In this document: in pieces, positions 17,099-26,123 of the stretch
How the letters are laid out: each line of letters begins with the position of its first letter
Position numbering within the stretch: the first letter of the stretch is position 1
Assembly (NCBI GenBank): GCA_900465665.1
Contig: UBJO01000049.1
Span: forward strand, 62,001-126,000
From: Hyphomicrobiales bacterium
GTDB taxonomy: Bacteria > Pseudomonadota > Alphaproteobacteria > Rhizobiales > Rhizobiaceae
Reading direction: 5' to 3'
Length of the DNA: 64,000 nt
Program-made: the position numbers and the translations under genes
Notes under the pieces: model-generated
Told to the model about the DNA's origin: nothing
The model's database searches: none
What the model saw: only the letters and a program-made list of their open reading frames with translations

Positions 17099-18126
17099 GT
17101 GAAACCCAATCGCTGATGTTGCAGGAAGCCGGCCAATCTCCCGAGGTGGTCGCGACGCTGCTGCGCAAGGAAAAGCCTGTTTTCGACGAGATCGCCAAGC
17201 TCTTTTCCAAGAACGCGCCAAGCGTCGTCACCACCGCCGCGCGCGGCTCGTCCGACCATGCCGCTACCTTCTTCAAGTATCTCTTCGAGATCACCTGCGG
17301 CATTCCGGTGGCCTCTGTCGGCCCGTCGATCGCGTCGGTCTATGGCACGCCGCTGCGCCTCAAGGGTGGCATTCACTTCACCGTATCGCAGTCTGGCGCG
17401 AGCCCCGATATCGTGGCGCTCCAGGAAGCGGCCAAGCGCGGCGGCGCGACCACCATTGCCGTCGTCAACGTCACCGACAGCCCGCTCGCCAAGCAGGCCG
17501 ATCTCGTGCTCGACCTCAACGCCGGCGCCGAAAAGAGCGTCGCGGCGACCAAGTCCTTCATCGCCTCGGTGGCGGCCCTCTCGGGCGTCACGGCGGCAAT
17601 CGGCGCCAGTGGCGACCTGCAGGCAGCCCTTGAAAAGCTTCCCGAAGCGCTGAGCGCCACATCGGGCATCGATACGGCTGCCGCCGAAGACGTGCTCTTC
17701 AACGCCACCTCGCTCTACACCGGCGGCCGCGGTCCGGCCTTCGCCATCGCGCTCGAAGCGGCGCTGAAGGCCAAGGAGACCTCCGGCCTGCATGCCGAAG
17801 CCTTCTCGCTCGCCGAACTCATGCACGGCCCGATGCGCCTCGTCCAGCCGGGCTTCCCGATCCTTGCCTTCACGCCCGATGACGCGGCTTACGCCAACAA
17901 CGTCAAGGCGCTGGAGCGCCTGAGCAACCTTGGCGCCACCACCGTGCCCTTCTCGACCAAAGAACTCCCCGGCATCAACCTGCGCGTCCCCACGACCGGC
18001 AACGGCCTCCTGGACCCGCTGGTTTCGCTGCTCGTCTACTACCGCATGATCGAGGCGGTCACGCGCCGCAAGGGCTTCGACCCCGACAAGCCGGCGAACC
18101 TCCTGAAGGTGACGGAGACCGTCTGA
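17095..18126 (+). CDS. SIS-domain protein, probable glucosamine-6-phosphate deaminase (NagB-II type)
   Basis: 343 residues with two SIS sugar-phosphate isomerase domains similar to the isomerase half of GlmS but without the glutaminase part. Landmarks are TTAARGSSDHAATFFKYL, SQSGASPDIVALQ (phosphosugar loop), ATKSFIASVAAL and ALEAALKAKETSGLHAEAF with the base-like HAE and FSLAEL near residue 235. Between a GntR repressor and nagA (overlaps of 4 bp and 1 bp), it most likely converts GlcN-6-P to Fru-6-P and ammonia. The reaction is inferred from context and family. Confidence 0.85.
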   Translation: MSETQSLMLQEAGQSPEVVATLLRKEKPVFDEIAKLFSKNAPSVVTTAARGSSDHAATFFKYLFEITCGIPVASVGPSIASVYGTPLRLKGGIHFTVSQSGASPDIVALQEAAKRGGATTIAVVNVTDSPLAKQADLVLDLNAGAEKSVAATKSFIASVAALSGVTAAIGASGDLQAALEKLPEALSATSGIDTAAAEDVLFNATSLYTGGRGPAFAIALEAALKAKETSGLHAEAFSLAELMHGPMRLVQPGFPILAFTPDDAAYANNVKALERLSNLGATTVPFSTKELPGINLRVPTTGNGLLDPLVSLLVYYRMIEAVTRRKGFDPDKPANLLKVTETV

Positions 18127-19277
18127 TGTCGCGCAAGATCTTTACCGGCGCCCGCATCTTCGACGGCGAGCGCTTTCACGACGACAAGGCGCTTGTCGTC
18201 GCAGACGGCCGCATAGAGACGATCGCCAGCCTGAACGACCTGCCTGATGGCGAAACGATCACGCTCGACCGCGGCATCCTCGCACCCGGCTTCATAGATG
18301 CTCAGGTGAATGGCGGCGCCGGCCGTATGCTCAACGACGAGCCATCGCCCGCCTCCATGTACCGCATCGCCGAGGGCCATCGCCCCTATGGCACGACGTC
18401 GCTGCTGCCGACGCTGATCACCGATACCGGTGAAGCCACGGCCGCCGCGATCGACGCTGCGAAAGAAGCGGTCAAGGCGAACCGCGGCGTGGCCGGCCTC
18501 CATCTTGAGGGTCCCCATCTCGCGCCTGCCCGCAAGGGCGCGCATCTGGCCGAACTTATGCGCCCGGTTGACGACCGCGACGTCAAGGCGCTTTCCGCCG
18601 CCGCCGAGGCGATCGGCACGCTGCTGGTGACGATGGCGGCCGAGCAGGTCACGGCACGACAGGTGCGCGAACTGAGCGAGGCAGGCGTCACCGTCAGTAT
18701 CGGTCACTCCGATTGCACGAGCGAGGCCGCCGAGGCGCGCTTCGACGCTGGCGCCCGTGGGGTGACGCATCTCTTCAACGCCATGAGCCAGCTTGGCCAT
18801 CGCACGCCCGGGCTGGTGGGAGCGGCAATCGATAACCCGGCCGTCTGGTGCGGCATCATCGCCGATGGGCATCACGTCGATCCCAAGGCGCTGCGCACGG
18901 CTCTGAGAGCCAAGCGCGGCGAGGGCAAGCTGTTCTTCGTCACCGACGCCATGTCGCTGGTGGGTTCCACAGAGAACAGCTTTACGCTGAACGGCCGCAC
19001 GGTGCGCCGCGAGACCGGCGCCTTCTGCTCGAGACTGGTGCTGTCAGACGGCACGCTCGCCGGCTCCGACGTCGATATGGCCTCGGCGATCCGCTACGGC
19101 CTCACCTATCTCGATCTGTCGCTATCAGAAGCGTTGCGCATGGCAACGCTCTACCCGGCCCGCTTCCTGAAGCTCGATGACCGTGGCCGCCTCGCGCCCG
19201 GCCTGCGCGCCGATCTCGTGCATATGACCGACGGCATCAAGGTCAACCAGACCTGGATCAGCGGCGAGCCTGCGTGA
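18126..19277 (+). CDS. nagA: N-acetylglucosamine-6-phosphate deacetylase
   Basis: Amidohydrolase producing GlcN-6-P and acetate from GlcNAc-6-P. 383 residues. Family features are GFIDAQVNGGAG, LHLEGPHLAPARKGAH (metal-binding glutamate), SIGHSDCTSEAAEARFDAGA and THLFNAMSQLGHRTPG (histidine ligands), IIADGHHVDPKAL and the catalytic aspartate in FFVTDAMSLVG. Its ATG shares one base with the stop of the SIS gene (TGATG). It is the last gene of the operon; a 10-bp palindrome lies 12 bp after the stop. Confidence 0.95.
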   Translation: MSRKIFTGARIFDGERFHDDKALVVADGRIETIASLNDLPDGETITLDRGILAPGFIDAQVNGGAGRMLNDEPSPASMYRIAEGHRPYGTTSLLPTLITDTGEATAAAIDAAKEAVKANRGVAGLHLEGPHLAPARKGAHLAELMRPVDDRDVKALSAAAEAIGTLLVTMAAEQVTARQVRELSEAGVTVSIGHSDCTSEAAEARFDAGARGVTHLFNAMSQLGHRTPGLVGAAIDNPAVWCGIIADGHHVDPKALRTALRAKRGEGKLFFVTDAMSLVGSTENSFTLNGRTVRRETGAFCSRLVLSDGTLAGSDVDMASAIRYGLTYLDLSLSEALRMATLYPARFLKLDDRGRLAPGLRADLVHMTDGIKVNQTWISGEPA

Positions 19278-19289
19278 CCGTGAAATGGC

Positions 19290-19314
19290 GATTGTCAACC
19301 AAGTGTTGACAATC
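19290..19314. promoter_or_regulatory. Perfect palindrome after nagA
   Basis: GATTGTCAAC (19290-19299) and GTTGACAATC (19305-19314) form a perfect 10-bp inverted repeat with a 5-base spacer and no T-run. It contains a TTGACA hexamer that could serve as the -35 of a promoter for the small genes downstream, so it may be an operator rather than a terminator. Confidence 0.45.
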
Positions 19315-19416
19315 GGTCGCTAAAGCCTGGTCTATTCGGCAACGGCCGACAGGCTCATATTCCCCCTCACGAAACGGCGGCACGCAGATGCGCCGCCCCT
19401 GTGAGAGGACAAAATC

Positions 19417-19563
19417 ATGGCCCAGATCATCCTGAATTCGGCAACCGCCATCCTGATCGCGGCGGCATTTCTCGCAACGGCAGCAATGGCGCTCCGCACT
19501 GAAAACCAGGTGCGCGTCCATTTGCCTGTGAAGGTCCGAGATCGGCACCATCCCAACGGTTGA
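19417..19563 (+). CDS. Small membrane peptide, 48 residues
   Basis: Unrecognised. It encodes one hydrophobic N-terminal helix (IILNSATAILIAAAFLATAA, residues 3-23) and then a basic, histidine-containing tail ending in RDRHHPNG. GAGAGGAC at 19403-19410 is a reasonable ribosome site. It lies in the 550-bp gap between nagA and phaB together with a second, similar-sized gene. It could be a single-pass membrane peptide or an exported one. Confidence 0.5.
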   Translation: MAQIILNSATAILIAAAFLATAAMALRTENQVRVHLPVKVRDRHHPNG

Positions 19564-19648
19564 ATGACCGAATAATTCCTCGAATTCGCCCCAATATCGA
19601 CACCGGTCGGGATCAGGAATGCCTCGACCGGCTTGGGAGGGAAAGACA

Positions 19649-19801
19649 ATGACAAAGATCATCGGCGCTGCGGCAATCTTGACGATTGCGCTCGCCACTT
19701 ATGCGGCCTCGCTCAACCCGTATGACACGAGCAAGACCCCGCATAAGCCGTCGCACCAGACGACCGTCAGCGATACCGAACATACCGCCTCGATCCGCTA
19801 A
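19649..19801 (+). CDS. Small exported or membrane peptide, 50 residues
   Basis: Unrecognised. A hydrophobic N-terminal helix (KIIGAAAILTIALATYAAS, residues 3-21) is followed by a polar Thr/Ser/His-rich tail. GGGAGGGAAAGA just upstream is a strong ribosome site, making ATG 19649 better than the in-frame ATG at 19619. The layout resembles the 48-residue peptide just upstream, so the two may be translated from one RNA. Confidence 0.55.
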   Translation: MTKIIGAAAILTIALATYAASLNPYDTSKTPHKPSHQTTVSDTEHTASIR

Positions 19802-19828
19802 GCATGCATCGCTAGAGCGCGATGCGCT

Positions 19829-20554
19829 TTAGACGAACAACTGCCCGCCATTGGCGCTGAGCGTCGAGCCGGTGATAAAGCCGGCATCATCCGAAGCCAG
19901 AAACACCACGCATCGCGCGATCTCCTCGGGCGTGCCCAGACGCCCCACGGGAATCTGCGGAATGATGCGCTCGTTGAGCACCTTCTCCGGAACCGCCAGC
20001 ACCATTTCGGTGCCGATATAACCGGGGCAGATGGCGTTGACGGTGATGTTCTTCGCCGCCCCTTCCTGGGCAAGGGCCTTGGTGAAGCCGAGATCGCCGG
20101 CCTTTGCCGCCGAATAGTTCGCCTGCCCCATCTGGCCCTTCTGACCATTGATCGACGAGATATTGACGATCCGCCCGAAGCTGCGCTCGCGCATGCCGGC
20201 CCAGACCTGATGCGTCATGTTGAACAGGCCGGTGAGATTGGTGTTGATCACCTCGTGCCATTGCTGCGGCGTCATCTTGTGGAACATCGCGTCGCGCGTG
20301 ATGCCGGCATTGTTGACCAGCACCTCGATCGGGCCGACCTCAGCCTCGATCTGCGCTAGGCCTTCCGAACAAGCTTCATAGCTCGACACGTCCCACTTGA
20401 AGACTGGAATGCCGGTCTCCGCGTGAAACGCTTGGGCTGCCTCGTCATTGCCGGCATAATTGGCCGCGACCCGATAGCCTGCACTCTTCAAGGCCAGTGA
20501 AATGGCGGCGCCAATACCGCGCGTACCGCCGGTGACAACAGCGACTCTGCTCAT
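19829..20554 (-). CDS. phaB: Acetoacetyl-CoA reductase
   Basis: NADPH-dependent reduction of acetoacetyl-CoA to (R)-3-hydroxybutyryl-CoA, second step of polyhydroxybutyrate synthesis. 241-residue short-chain dehydrogenase: cofactor loop TGGTRGIGAA (residues 8-17), NNAG, catalytic Ser in NISSINGQ, and the Tyr-Lys pair in YSAAK near residue 150. The ending GFITGSTLSANGGQLFV is typical of PhaB. It lies 69 bp after phaA on the same strand, with GGGGAG before the ATG. Confidence 0.95.
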   Translation of the reverse strand: MSRVAVVTGGTRGIGAAISLALKSAGYRVAANYAGNDEAAQAFHAETGIPVFKWDVSSYEACSEGLAQIEAEVGPIEVLVNNAGITRDAMFHKMTPQQWHEVINTNLTGLFNMTHQVWAGMRERSFGRIVNISSINGQKGQMGQANYSAAKAGDLGFTKALAQEGAAKNITVNAICPGYIGTEMVLAVPEKVLNERIIPQIPVGRLGTPEEIARCVVFLASDDAGFITGSTLSANGGQLFV

Positions 20555-20623
20555 GTTCCGCTCCCCATATGTAAGGCTCCGCTATCCCCGGAGCTCAACC
20601 ATCACACGATATAAAGCAGGCTA

Positions 20624-21805
20624 TTAGAGTGCTTCGAAGCACATGGCGACGCCCATTCCGCCGCCGATGCACAATGTCGCAAGTCCCTTCCTGGCGCCGC
20701 GGCGCTTCATCTCGAACAAGAGCGTGTTGAGCACGCGCGCGCCGGATGCGCCGATCGGATGGCCGATGGCGATCGCCCCGCCATTCACGTTGACAATCTC
20801 GGGGTTCCAGCCGAGGTCCTTGTTGACCGCGCAGGCCTGCGCGGCGAAGGCCTCGTTGGCCTCGACGAGGTCGAGATCGTTGATCGACCAGCCGGCCTTC
20901 TCCAGCGCCTTGCGCGAAGCCGGGATCGGCCCGGTGCCCATGATCTGCGGATCGACGCCGGCGGTGGCCCAGGAGACGATGCGCGCCAGCGGCTGAATGC
21001 CGCGACGCGATGCTTCCTGTTCAGTCATCAGCACGGCAGCCGCTGCGCCGTCATTGAGACCCGAGGCGTTGGCGGCCGTGACCGTCCCTTCCTTGTCGAA
21101 CGCCGGGCGAAGCTTCGCCATCGCCTCCATGGTGGCACCGTGGCGGATATATTCGTCCGCATCGACCGTGACATCGCCCTTGCGCCCCTGAATGACGAAG
21201 GGAATGATCTCGTCGGCGAAACGTCCGGCCTTCTGCGCGGCCTCGGCCTTGTTCTGCGAGGCGACGGCGAACATGTCCTGCTCCTCGCGCGTCAACTGCC
21301 ACTGGCGGGCGATGTTTTCGGCGGTCACGCCCATGTGGTAGCCGTAGAAAGCGTCCGTCAGGCCGTCCTTGATCATGGTATCGACCATCTTCATGTCGCC
21401 CATCTTGGTGCCGGCGCGCAGGTGCGCTGCATGCGGCGCCATCGACATGGATTCCTGGCCGCCGGCGACGATGATCTTCGCATCGCCGAGCGCTATCTGC
21501 TGCATGCCGAGCGCGACCGCGCGCAGGCCGGACCCGCAGAGCTGGTTGATCCCCCAGGCGGTCGCTTCCTTGGGAACGCCGGCCTTCATCGCAGCCTGGC
21601 GCGCCGGGTTCTGCCCCTCGCCCGCCGGCAGCACCTGTCCCAGGATGACTTCGTCCACTTCGGACGCATCGACACCCGCCCGATCGAGCGCGCCCTTGAC
21701 GGCCGCGGCACCCAATTCATGGGCGGCGACGGTGGCGAAAGCGCCGTTGAACGAACCGACAGCCGTACGGCCGGCGCTGGCGATGACGATAGACGGACTG
21801 GACAT
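20624..21805 (-). CDS. phaA: Acetyl-CoA C-acetyltransferase (beta-ketothiolase)
   Basis: Condenses two acetyl-CoA to acetoacetyl-CoA, first step of PHB synthesis. 393 residues. The acyl-binding cysteine is in NQLCGSGLRAV (near residue 90), the histidine in NVNGGAIAIGHPIGASGAR, and the second cysteine in GLATLCIGGGMG at the end. The frame extends upstream to 21949, but ATG 21805 with GAGGAGACC gives the normal thiolase start MSSPSIVIASAGRTAVGSF. It forms an operon with phaB and is divergent from phaR. Confidence 0.96.
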   Translation of the reverse strand: MSSPSIVIASAGRTAVGSFNGAFATVAAHELGAAAVKGALDRAGVDASEVDEVILGQVLPAGEGQNPARQAAMKAGVPKEATAWGINQLCGSGLRAVALGMQQIALGDAKIIVAGGQESMSMAPHAAHLRAGTKMGDMKMVDTMIKDGLTDAFYGYHMGVTAENIARQWQLTREEQDMFAVASQNKAEAAQKAGRFADEIIPFVIQGRKGDVTVDADEYIRHGATMEAMAKLRPAFDKEGTVTAANASGLNDGAAAAVLMTEQEASRRGIQPLARIVSWATAGVDPQIMGTGPIPASRKALEKAGWSINDLDLVEANEAFAAQACAVNKDLGWNPEIVNVNGGAIAIGHPIGASGARVLNTLLFEMKRRGARKGLATLCIGGGMGVAMCFEAL

Positions 21806-21961
21806 GAAGGTCTCCTCGTTTGCTCCACCACATATAGGTTGAAACTGACAAAGCTTCATCGCCAAGTCAAACGACAAGACAGCACATGCGAATTTTCGAA
21901 AGAACTTACGCTGCGTGAATTGTCTTGCACTAAAAGGGGCTTGCCGCATCGCACAAAGAGA

Positions 21962-21991
21962 TTGTCACCGGCCCGATTTTGCGTCTACACT
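21962..21991 (+). promoter_or_regulatory. Candidate phaR promoter
   Basis: TTGTCA (21962-21967) and TACACT (21986-21991), spacing 18, lie about 50 bp before the phaR ATG in the 236-bp gap between the divergent phaA and phaR genes. The upstream stretch with TTGCAC and ATCGCACAAAG could hold PhaR sites, but no clear palindrome is seen. Confidence 0.4.
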
Positions 21992-22041
21992 CCCAAGTGG
22001 AGGAATTTCAATGACAATAAGACGGGCTTTGGGAGATTCAT

Positions 22042-22620
22042 ATGGCGAAGAATGAGGGCCAGGTAGCAATCAAGAAATACGCCAATCGCCGACTGTATAA
22101 CACGGGCACCAGCACATACGTGACGCTGGAAGACCTGGCGGAGATGGTGAAGAAGGGAGAGGACTTCACCGTACAGGACGCCAAGAGCGGCGACGACATC
22201 ACGCATTCCGTGTTGACGCAGATCATCTTCGAGCAGGAATCGAAGACCGGCAACACGCTGCTACCCATTTCCTTTCTACGCCAGCTGATCACTTACTATG
22301 GCGACCAGATGCAGATGGTGGTTCCGAGCTTCCTGGAACACTCCATGCGCGCCTTTACCGAGCAGCAGACGCAGATGCGCGAGCAGGTGACGCGCGCCTT
22401 CGGCGAGACGCCGCTGACCAAGAACCTGCAGCTGCCGATGCAGATGGTCGAGGACCAGGTGCGCCGCAACACCGAGATGTTTCAGCAGGCCATGCAGATG
22501 TTCTCACCCTTCAAGGCGCCGGCGACTGCCGCCAAGGAAAGCCGCAAGGCCGAGGCCAAGGACATCGACGAACTCAAGGAACAGCTGCGCGCGCTTCAGA
22601 GCAAGCTCGACAGTCTCTGA
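22042..22620 (+). CDS. phaR: Polyhydroxyalkanoate synthesis repressor PhaR
   Basis: Regulator that represses PHB-granule genes and senses PHB itself. 192 residues. The N-terminal PHB/PHA accumulation regulator domain reads IKKYANRRLYNTGTSTYVTL with EMVKKGEDFTVQDAKSGDDIT. The middle helical domain has LLPISFLRQLITYYGDQMQ and the C-terminal tail is coiled-coil like (DIDELKEQLRALQSKLDSL). Divergent from phaAB, the arrangement known from Sinorhizobium (aniA). A hairpin without a T-run follows at 22640-22671. Confidence 0.95.
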   Translation: MAKNEGQVAIKKYANRRLYNTGTSTYVTLEDLAEMVKKGEDFTVQDAKSGDDITHSVLTQIIFEQESKTGNTLLPISFLRQLITYYGDQMQMVVPSFLEHSMRAFTEQQTQMREQVTRAFGETPLTKNLQLPMQMVEDQVRRNTEMFQQAMQMFSPFKAPATAAKESRKAEAKDIDELKEQLRALQSKLDSL

Positions 22621-22677
22621 TACCAGATCCCATCGCTTCGCATCTCCTCTGGCCATGGCTCGAGGAGATGCCGAAAC

Positions 22678-23085
22678 TCACAGCCCGATAGAGACATCCC
22701 GCCCGGCGCTGCGGATCGATACCGCGAAGCCGCCGACGACATCGATCAGCGCGATCGTCAGAAGGATGAAGAACACCTGCGTCGCCGCATCGGGAACAAG
22801 CAGGAACTCCACCAGAAACGCGATGAAAACAAGCATGGACAGCATGTGGTTGGCCAGGCTGCCGCGCGCGTTGCGCGTTGCGCGCAAGATCTCGAAGAAC
22901 AGGACGACGAGTGCGACGACGATGAACAGGTCGCCGAGCGACATGCTCCAGATCGCCCCTGAGATCATCGACAGTACGATAAGGTCATTGTGAAGCGCGG
23001 GAAGTCCGCCGCTGCCCATGAACCCGACCATCGCAAGATTATAGAGAATGAAAGGCACGACCATCAGCGGAATTGCAGTGAACAT
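22678..23085 (-). CDS. Small integral membrane protein, function unknown
   Basis: 135 residues with four predicted membrane helices (about 4-22, 30-65 in two parts, 85-105, 108-128), separated by RATRNARGS and ending in a short charged tail. GGGAGA stands 9 bp before the ATG. I do not recognise a named family. It sits between phaR and rpmF on the rpmF strand. Confidence 0.7.
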   Translation of the reverse strand: MFTAIPLMVVPFILYNLAMVGFMGSGGLPALHNDLIVLSMISGAIWSMSLGDLFIVVALVVLFFEILRATRNARGSLANHMLSMLVFIAFLVEFLLVPDAATQVFFILLTIALIDVVGGFAVSIRSAGRDVSIGL

Positions 23086-23175
23086 GTGGCGGTATTCTCC
23101 CTCGGTGGAAGAATAGTGCCGTAAATCACCGCGTCACTTCAAGTGATCATGCGATATATTATTGCCAAAACGCAA

Positions 23176-23198
23176 AAGGCCGGCACACGGCCGGCCTT
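23176..23198 (-). terminator. Terminator after rpmF
   Basis: On the minus strand, AAGGCCGGC/GCCGGCCTT forms a 9-bp stem (23198-23190 with 23184-23176), followed by TTGCGTTTTGG. The tail is broken by GCG, so efficiency is uncertain. Confidence 0.7.
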
Positions 23199-23231
23199 GC
23201 GAATTCTGCTGAAGCAGAACGCATAATGAAA

Positions 23232-23417
23232 TTATGCGCTTTCCTTCGGCGTCAGAACCTGACGGCCGCGGTACATACCGGTCTTCAGATCGATATGGTG
23301 CGGGCGACGCAGTTCGCCGGAGTTCTTGTCTTCAACGTAGGTCGGGGCCTTCAGCGCGTCAGCAGAGCGGCGCATACCGCGCTTGGACGGGCTTGTTTTT
23401 CTCTTAGGTACAGCCAT
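23232..23417 (-). CDS. rpmF: 50S ribosomal protein L32
   Basis: Component of the large ribosomal subunit, 61 residues. [20 protein letters not shown] is the family start. No zinc cysteines are present (the CxxC pairs of some L32 proteins are absent), the usual alphaproteobacterial form. The hallmark [16 protein letters not shown] is at the C-terminal end. It is followed by a GC-rich hairpin terminator. Confidence 0.97.
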
Positions 23418-23573
23418 TTTTCTTACTCCACTTCACAGGCGAACACATCCAACGGCCAGACTGGCGGCCGAAACGACATATCGCGATTTCGGAAATTTTG
23501 CGCGCTTATACATGCCTTGGAGGGGCTTGACCAGTCCCCAGCTTTATTTTTTGAGATTCACTTGAATCTCTCA

Positions 23574-24221
23574 TCAGACCTCGTCTTCCTCGACGATCCA
23601 GGGCTCCGCGCGCGCCGCATCCTCCCAGGCCTTCCAGGCCGGAAGGGCCTTCATCGCCGCCATATAGCTCAACGTATCGCCCGACGCCACCAGATCGTAG
23701 ATCTCGAAGCGATTGACGACAGGCGCGAACATCGCATCGGCGCCGGAGAATTCACCAAACAGGAAGGGGCCGCCGGAATGGGCGCGCAGATCCCGCCAGA
23801 TCGTCTCGATGCGCGCCACATCAGCCATGACACCGTCAGCGAGCGCAATGCGCCCCTTCGGCCGGCGCATGTTCATCGGACAGGCGTTGCGCAGCGCCCT
23901 GAAGCCGGAGAGCATCTCCATCGACACCGCGCGTGCGACGGCCCGCTTGTCGCGCGCCTTCGGCCACAGTCCGGCTTCGGGATAAAGTTCGGCGACATAT
24001 TCGATGATCGCAAGCGACTGCCACACGCGGGTGGCGCCATGCTGCAGCACCGGCACCTGCCCGGTCGGCGAAAACGCCCGGAAATGCGGATTGCCGGCCG
24101 CCATGTCGAAGGGAACGAGCACCTCGTCGAATGGTATGCCAGCCGCGGCAAGCGCGATCCACGGACGAAACGACCAGGAGGAATAATTCTTGTTGCCGAT
24201 ATAGAGCGTCAGCCGGTCCAA
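23574..24221 (-). CDS. Glutathione S-transferase family protein
   Basis: 215-residue protein with an N-terminal thioredoxin-like GST domain (LTLYIGNKNYSSWSFRPW with the catalytic-serine region SSWS, then FSPTGQVPVLQHG binding the gamma-glutamyl group) and a helical C-terminal domain. The TTG at 24221 with GGGAGAG five bases upstream gives the normal family start. An ATG at 24266 would add 15 unusual residues. It shares no operon with rpmF, 156 bp downstream. The substrate is unknown. Confidence 0.87.
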   Translation of the reverse strand: MDRLTLYIGNKNYSSWSFRPWIALAAAGIPFDEVLVPFDMAAGNPHFRAFSPTGQVPVLQHGATRVWQSLAIIEYVAELYPEAGLWPKARDKRAVARAVSMEMLSGFRALRNACPMNMRRPKGRIALADGVMADVARIETIWRDLRAHSGGPFLFGEFSGADAMFAPVVNRFEIYDLVASGDTLSYMAAMKALPAWKAWEDAARAEPWIVEEDEV

Positions 24222-24329
24222 AGATCTCTCCCTTGCAAGCAGGCGCGGCCGGGCCGCGCGCATCATCCCTCATACGTGCGATCACGCATGCCAGATGACA
24301 TCCGGGGTCACCAGCGACATCTTCTGATG

Positions 24330-25046
24330 TCAGTCATAAATGCATCTGATGTATTCGCCGGAATTGCGCGCCCGGCGCTCGATGACGCCGGCGAGACTGC
24401 GCAGGCCGCGACCCGGCTTGCCGGCATTGCGGTCGATCGGATTGGGCAGCGACACGGCAAGCAGCGCCGCCTGCCGGCTGGTGAGCTTCGAGGCTGGCAC
24501 CTTGAAATGATAGCGCGCCGCCGCCTCGATGCCGTAGATGCCCGGCCCCCATTCGGCGATGTTGAGATAGATCTCCATCAGCCGCCGCTTCGACCACACG
24601 AAATCGGCGGTCACCGCCAGCGGCAGTTCCATCGCCTTGCGCACGAAGGAGCGGCTGTTCCACAGGAACAGGTTCTTCGCCGTCTGCATCGGTATGGTGC
24701 TGCCGCCGCGCGTCGCTTCACCGCGCAGCGTGTCGGTGACCAGCATCCGCATCTCGCCCCAATCGACGCCGCCATGGAAGCAAAATTGCCCGTCTTCCGA
24801 CATCATCACCGATTGCACTAGAACCGGCGAGATCTGGTCGATCGACACCCATTGCCGGTCATAGCCGCGCAAGAGCACCAGATCGCGCAGCATCAAGGTC
24901 GAGACCGGATGGATGAAGGGCAGCACGTAAAGGAAGATCAGCGCATAGGGCAGGACAAGCAGCGCGGCGATCGCCAGAACAATACGCATCATAAGCGAAC
25001 GACCCTTCAGCCAAACGAGGGCGCGCCGATGGATCGGCATGGCCAT
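24330..25046 (-). CDS. mtgA: Monofunctional biosynthetic peptidoglycan transglycosylase
   Basis: Membrane-anchored glycosyltransferase polymerising lipid II into glycan strands. 238 residues: one N-terminal membrane helix (about 20-42), then the GT51 motifs VMMSEDGQFCFHGGVDW (catalytic glutamate), RGGSTIPMQTAKNLF, RKAMELPLAV and KRRLMEIYLNIAEWGPGIYGIEAAARYHF. The open frame runs far upstream to 25994, antisense to ispA, which is a shadow. ATG 25046 is chosen; a TTG about 30 bp upstream (LDITPETDDS) is possible. Confidence 0.93.
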   Translation of the reverse strand: MAMPIHRRALVWLKGRSLMMRIVLAIAALLVLPYALIFLYVLPFIHPVSTLMLRDLVLLRGYDRQWVSIDQISPVLVQSVMMSEDGQFCFHGGVDWGEMRMLVTDTLRGEATRGGSTIPMQTAKNLFLWNSRSFVRKAMELPLAVTADFVWSKRRLMEIYLNIAEWGPGIYGIEAAARYHFKVPASKLTSRQAALLAVSLPNPIDRNAGKPGRGLRSLAGVIERRARNSGEYIRCIYD

Positions 25047-25211
25047 GCTGTCGTCTGTCTCCGGCGTGATGTCCAATTCCCCTGACCCAGTCTCGTTCCC
25101 CTCTTCTCCATACCGCCTGCAAACTGGCATTGCCAGACACAAAGGAAATCTTGGTTGCTCTGTCGACAATTCCGTTGCAAGCCCAAGCCCGCCCGTGCCA
25201 AACAACGCCGC

Positions 25212-26123
25212 ATGAACGCGCATCTGAAGACATTTGAAAGCCGGCTCGCAGCCAACGCCCGTGAGATCGAAGGCGTGCTCGACGCGTTGCTTTCTCAACA
25301 GGTTCTGGACGACGAGATCGCCCGTCCGGAAAACCTGCGCTCGGCCATGCACTACGCGGTGCTGAACGGCGGCAAGCGGCTGCGCCCGTTTCTGGTTGTC
25401 GAGACGGCAACGATGCTCGGCGGCAATCGCGACGCCGCCTTGCGGATCGGCGCCGCACTCGAATGCGTTCACTGTTATTCGCTCGTCCACGACGACCTTC
25501 CCGCGATGGACGACGACGACCTGCGACGTGGCAAGCCGACCGTACACATCGCCTACGACGAGGCGACCGCCATTCTCGCCGGCGACAGCCTGCTCACCTA
25601 CGCCTTCGACATCATCGCCTCGACACCTGACCTCGACGAGGCGCGTAAGGTCGCGCTGATCCTGGCGCTGTCGCGGGCCTCCGGTCTCGGCGGCATGGCC
25701 GGCGGGCAGGCGCTCGATCTGGCCGCGGAGAAGCAGGCGCCGGACGAACAGGGCATCATCATGCTGCAGGCGATGAAGACGGGTGCCCTCATCCGCTTTG
25801 CGTGCGAGGCGGGCGCCATCGTGGCTGGCAGCCCGGCTGAAGACCGCGCGACATTGCGCCGGTTCGGTGAACGTATCGGCCTCGCCTTCCAGCTCGCCGA
25901 CGACATCCTCGACCTGACCGCCGACAGCGCCACCATGGGCAAGGCAACCGGCAAGGACGCCGGACGCGGCAAGGGCACGCTGGTGGGCCTGCACGGCATG
26001 GCCTGGGCCGAGGCGACGCTTTCAGCCCATGTGAAGGAAGCCGAGACCCTACTGAAGCCCTACGGCGAGCGTGCCGCGGTTCTCGTCGAAGCCGCCCGCT
26101 TCATCGCCGAGCGCAAGAGCTGA
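25212..26123 (+). CDS. ispA: Farnesyl diphosphate synthase (polyprenyl synthetase)
   Basis: Elongates DMAPP with IPP to C15, for undecaprenol, quinones and hopanoids. 303 residues. The first aspartate-rich motif is in VHDDLPAMDDDDLRRGKP (near residue 95), the second in FQLADDILDLTAD, with GGKRLRPFL and KTGALIRF blocks. ATG 25212 gives the usual N terminus; a longer frame to 25155 has no support. ispG, another isoprenoid gene, lies 0.8 kb downstream on the other strand. Confidence 0.92.
   Translation: MNAHLKTFESRLAANAREIEGVLDALLSQQVLDDEIARPENLRSAMHYAVLNGGKRLRPFLVVETATMLGGNRDAALRIGAALECVHCYSLVHDDLPAMDDDDLRRGKPTVHIAYDEATAILAGDSLLTYAFDIIASTPDLDEARKVALILALSRASGLGGMAGGQALDLAAEKQAPDEQGIIMLQAMKTGALIRFACEAGAIVAGSPAEDRATLRRFGERIGLAFQLADDILDLTADSATMGKATGKDAGRGKGTLVGLHGMAWAEATLSAHVKEAETLLKPYGERAAVLVEAARFIAERKS

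Noticed and set aside
22640..22671. Hairpin GCATCTCCTC/GAGGAGATGC after phaR
   Set aside because: A 10-bp stem is present, but no T-run follows on either strand, so I do not call it a terminator.
25047..25994. Upstream extension of mtgA to a 554-residue protein
   Set aside because: The added 316 residues lie exactly antisense to ispA and show no family similarity.
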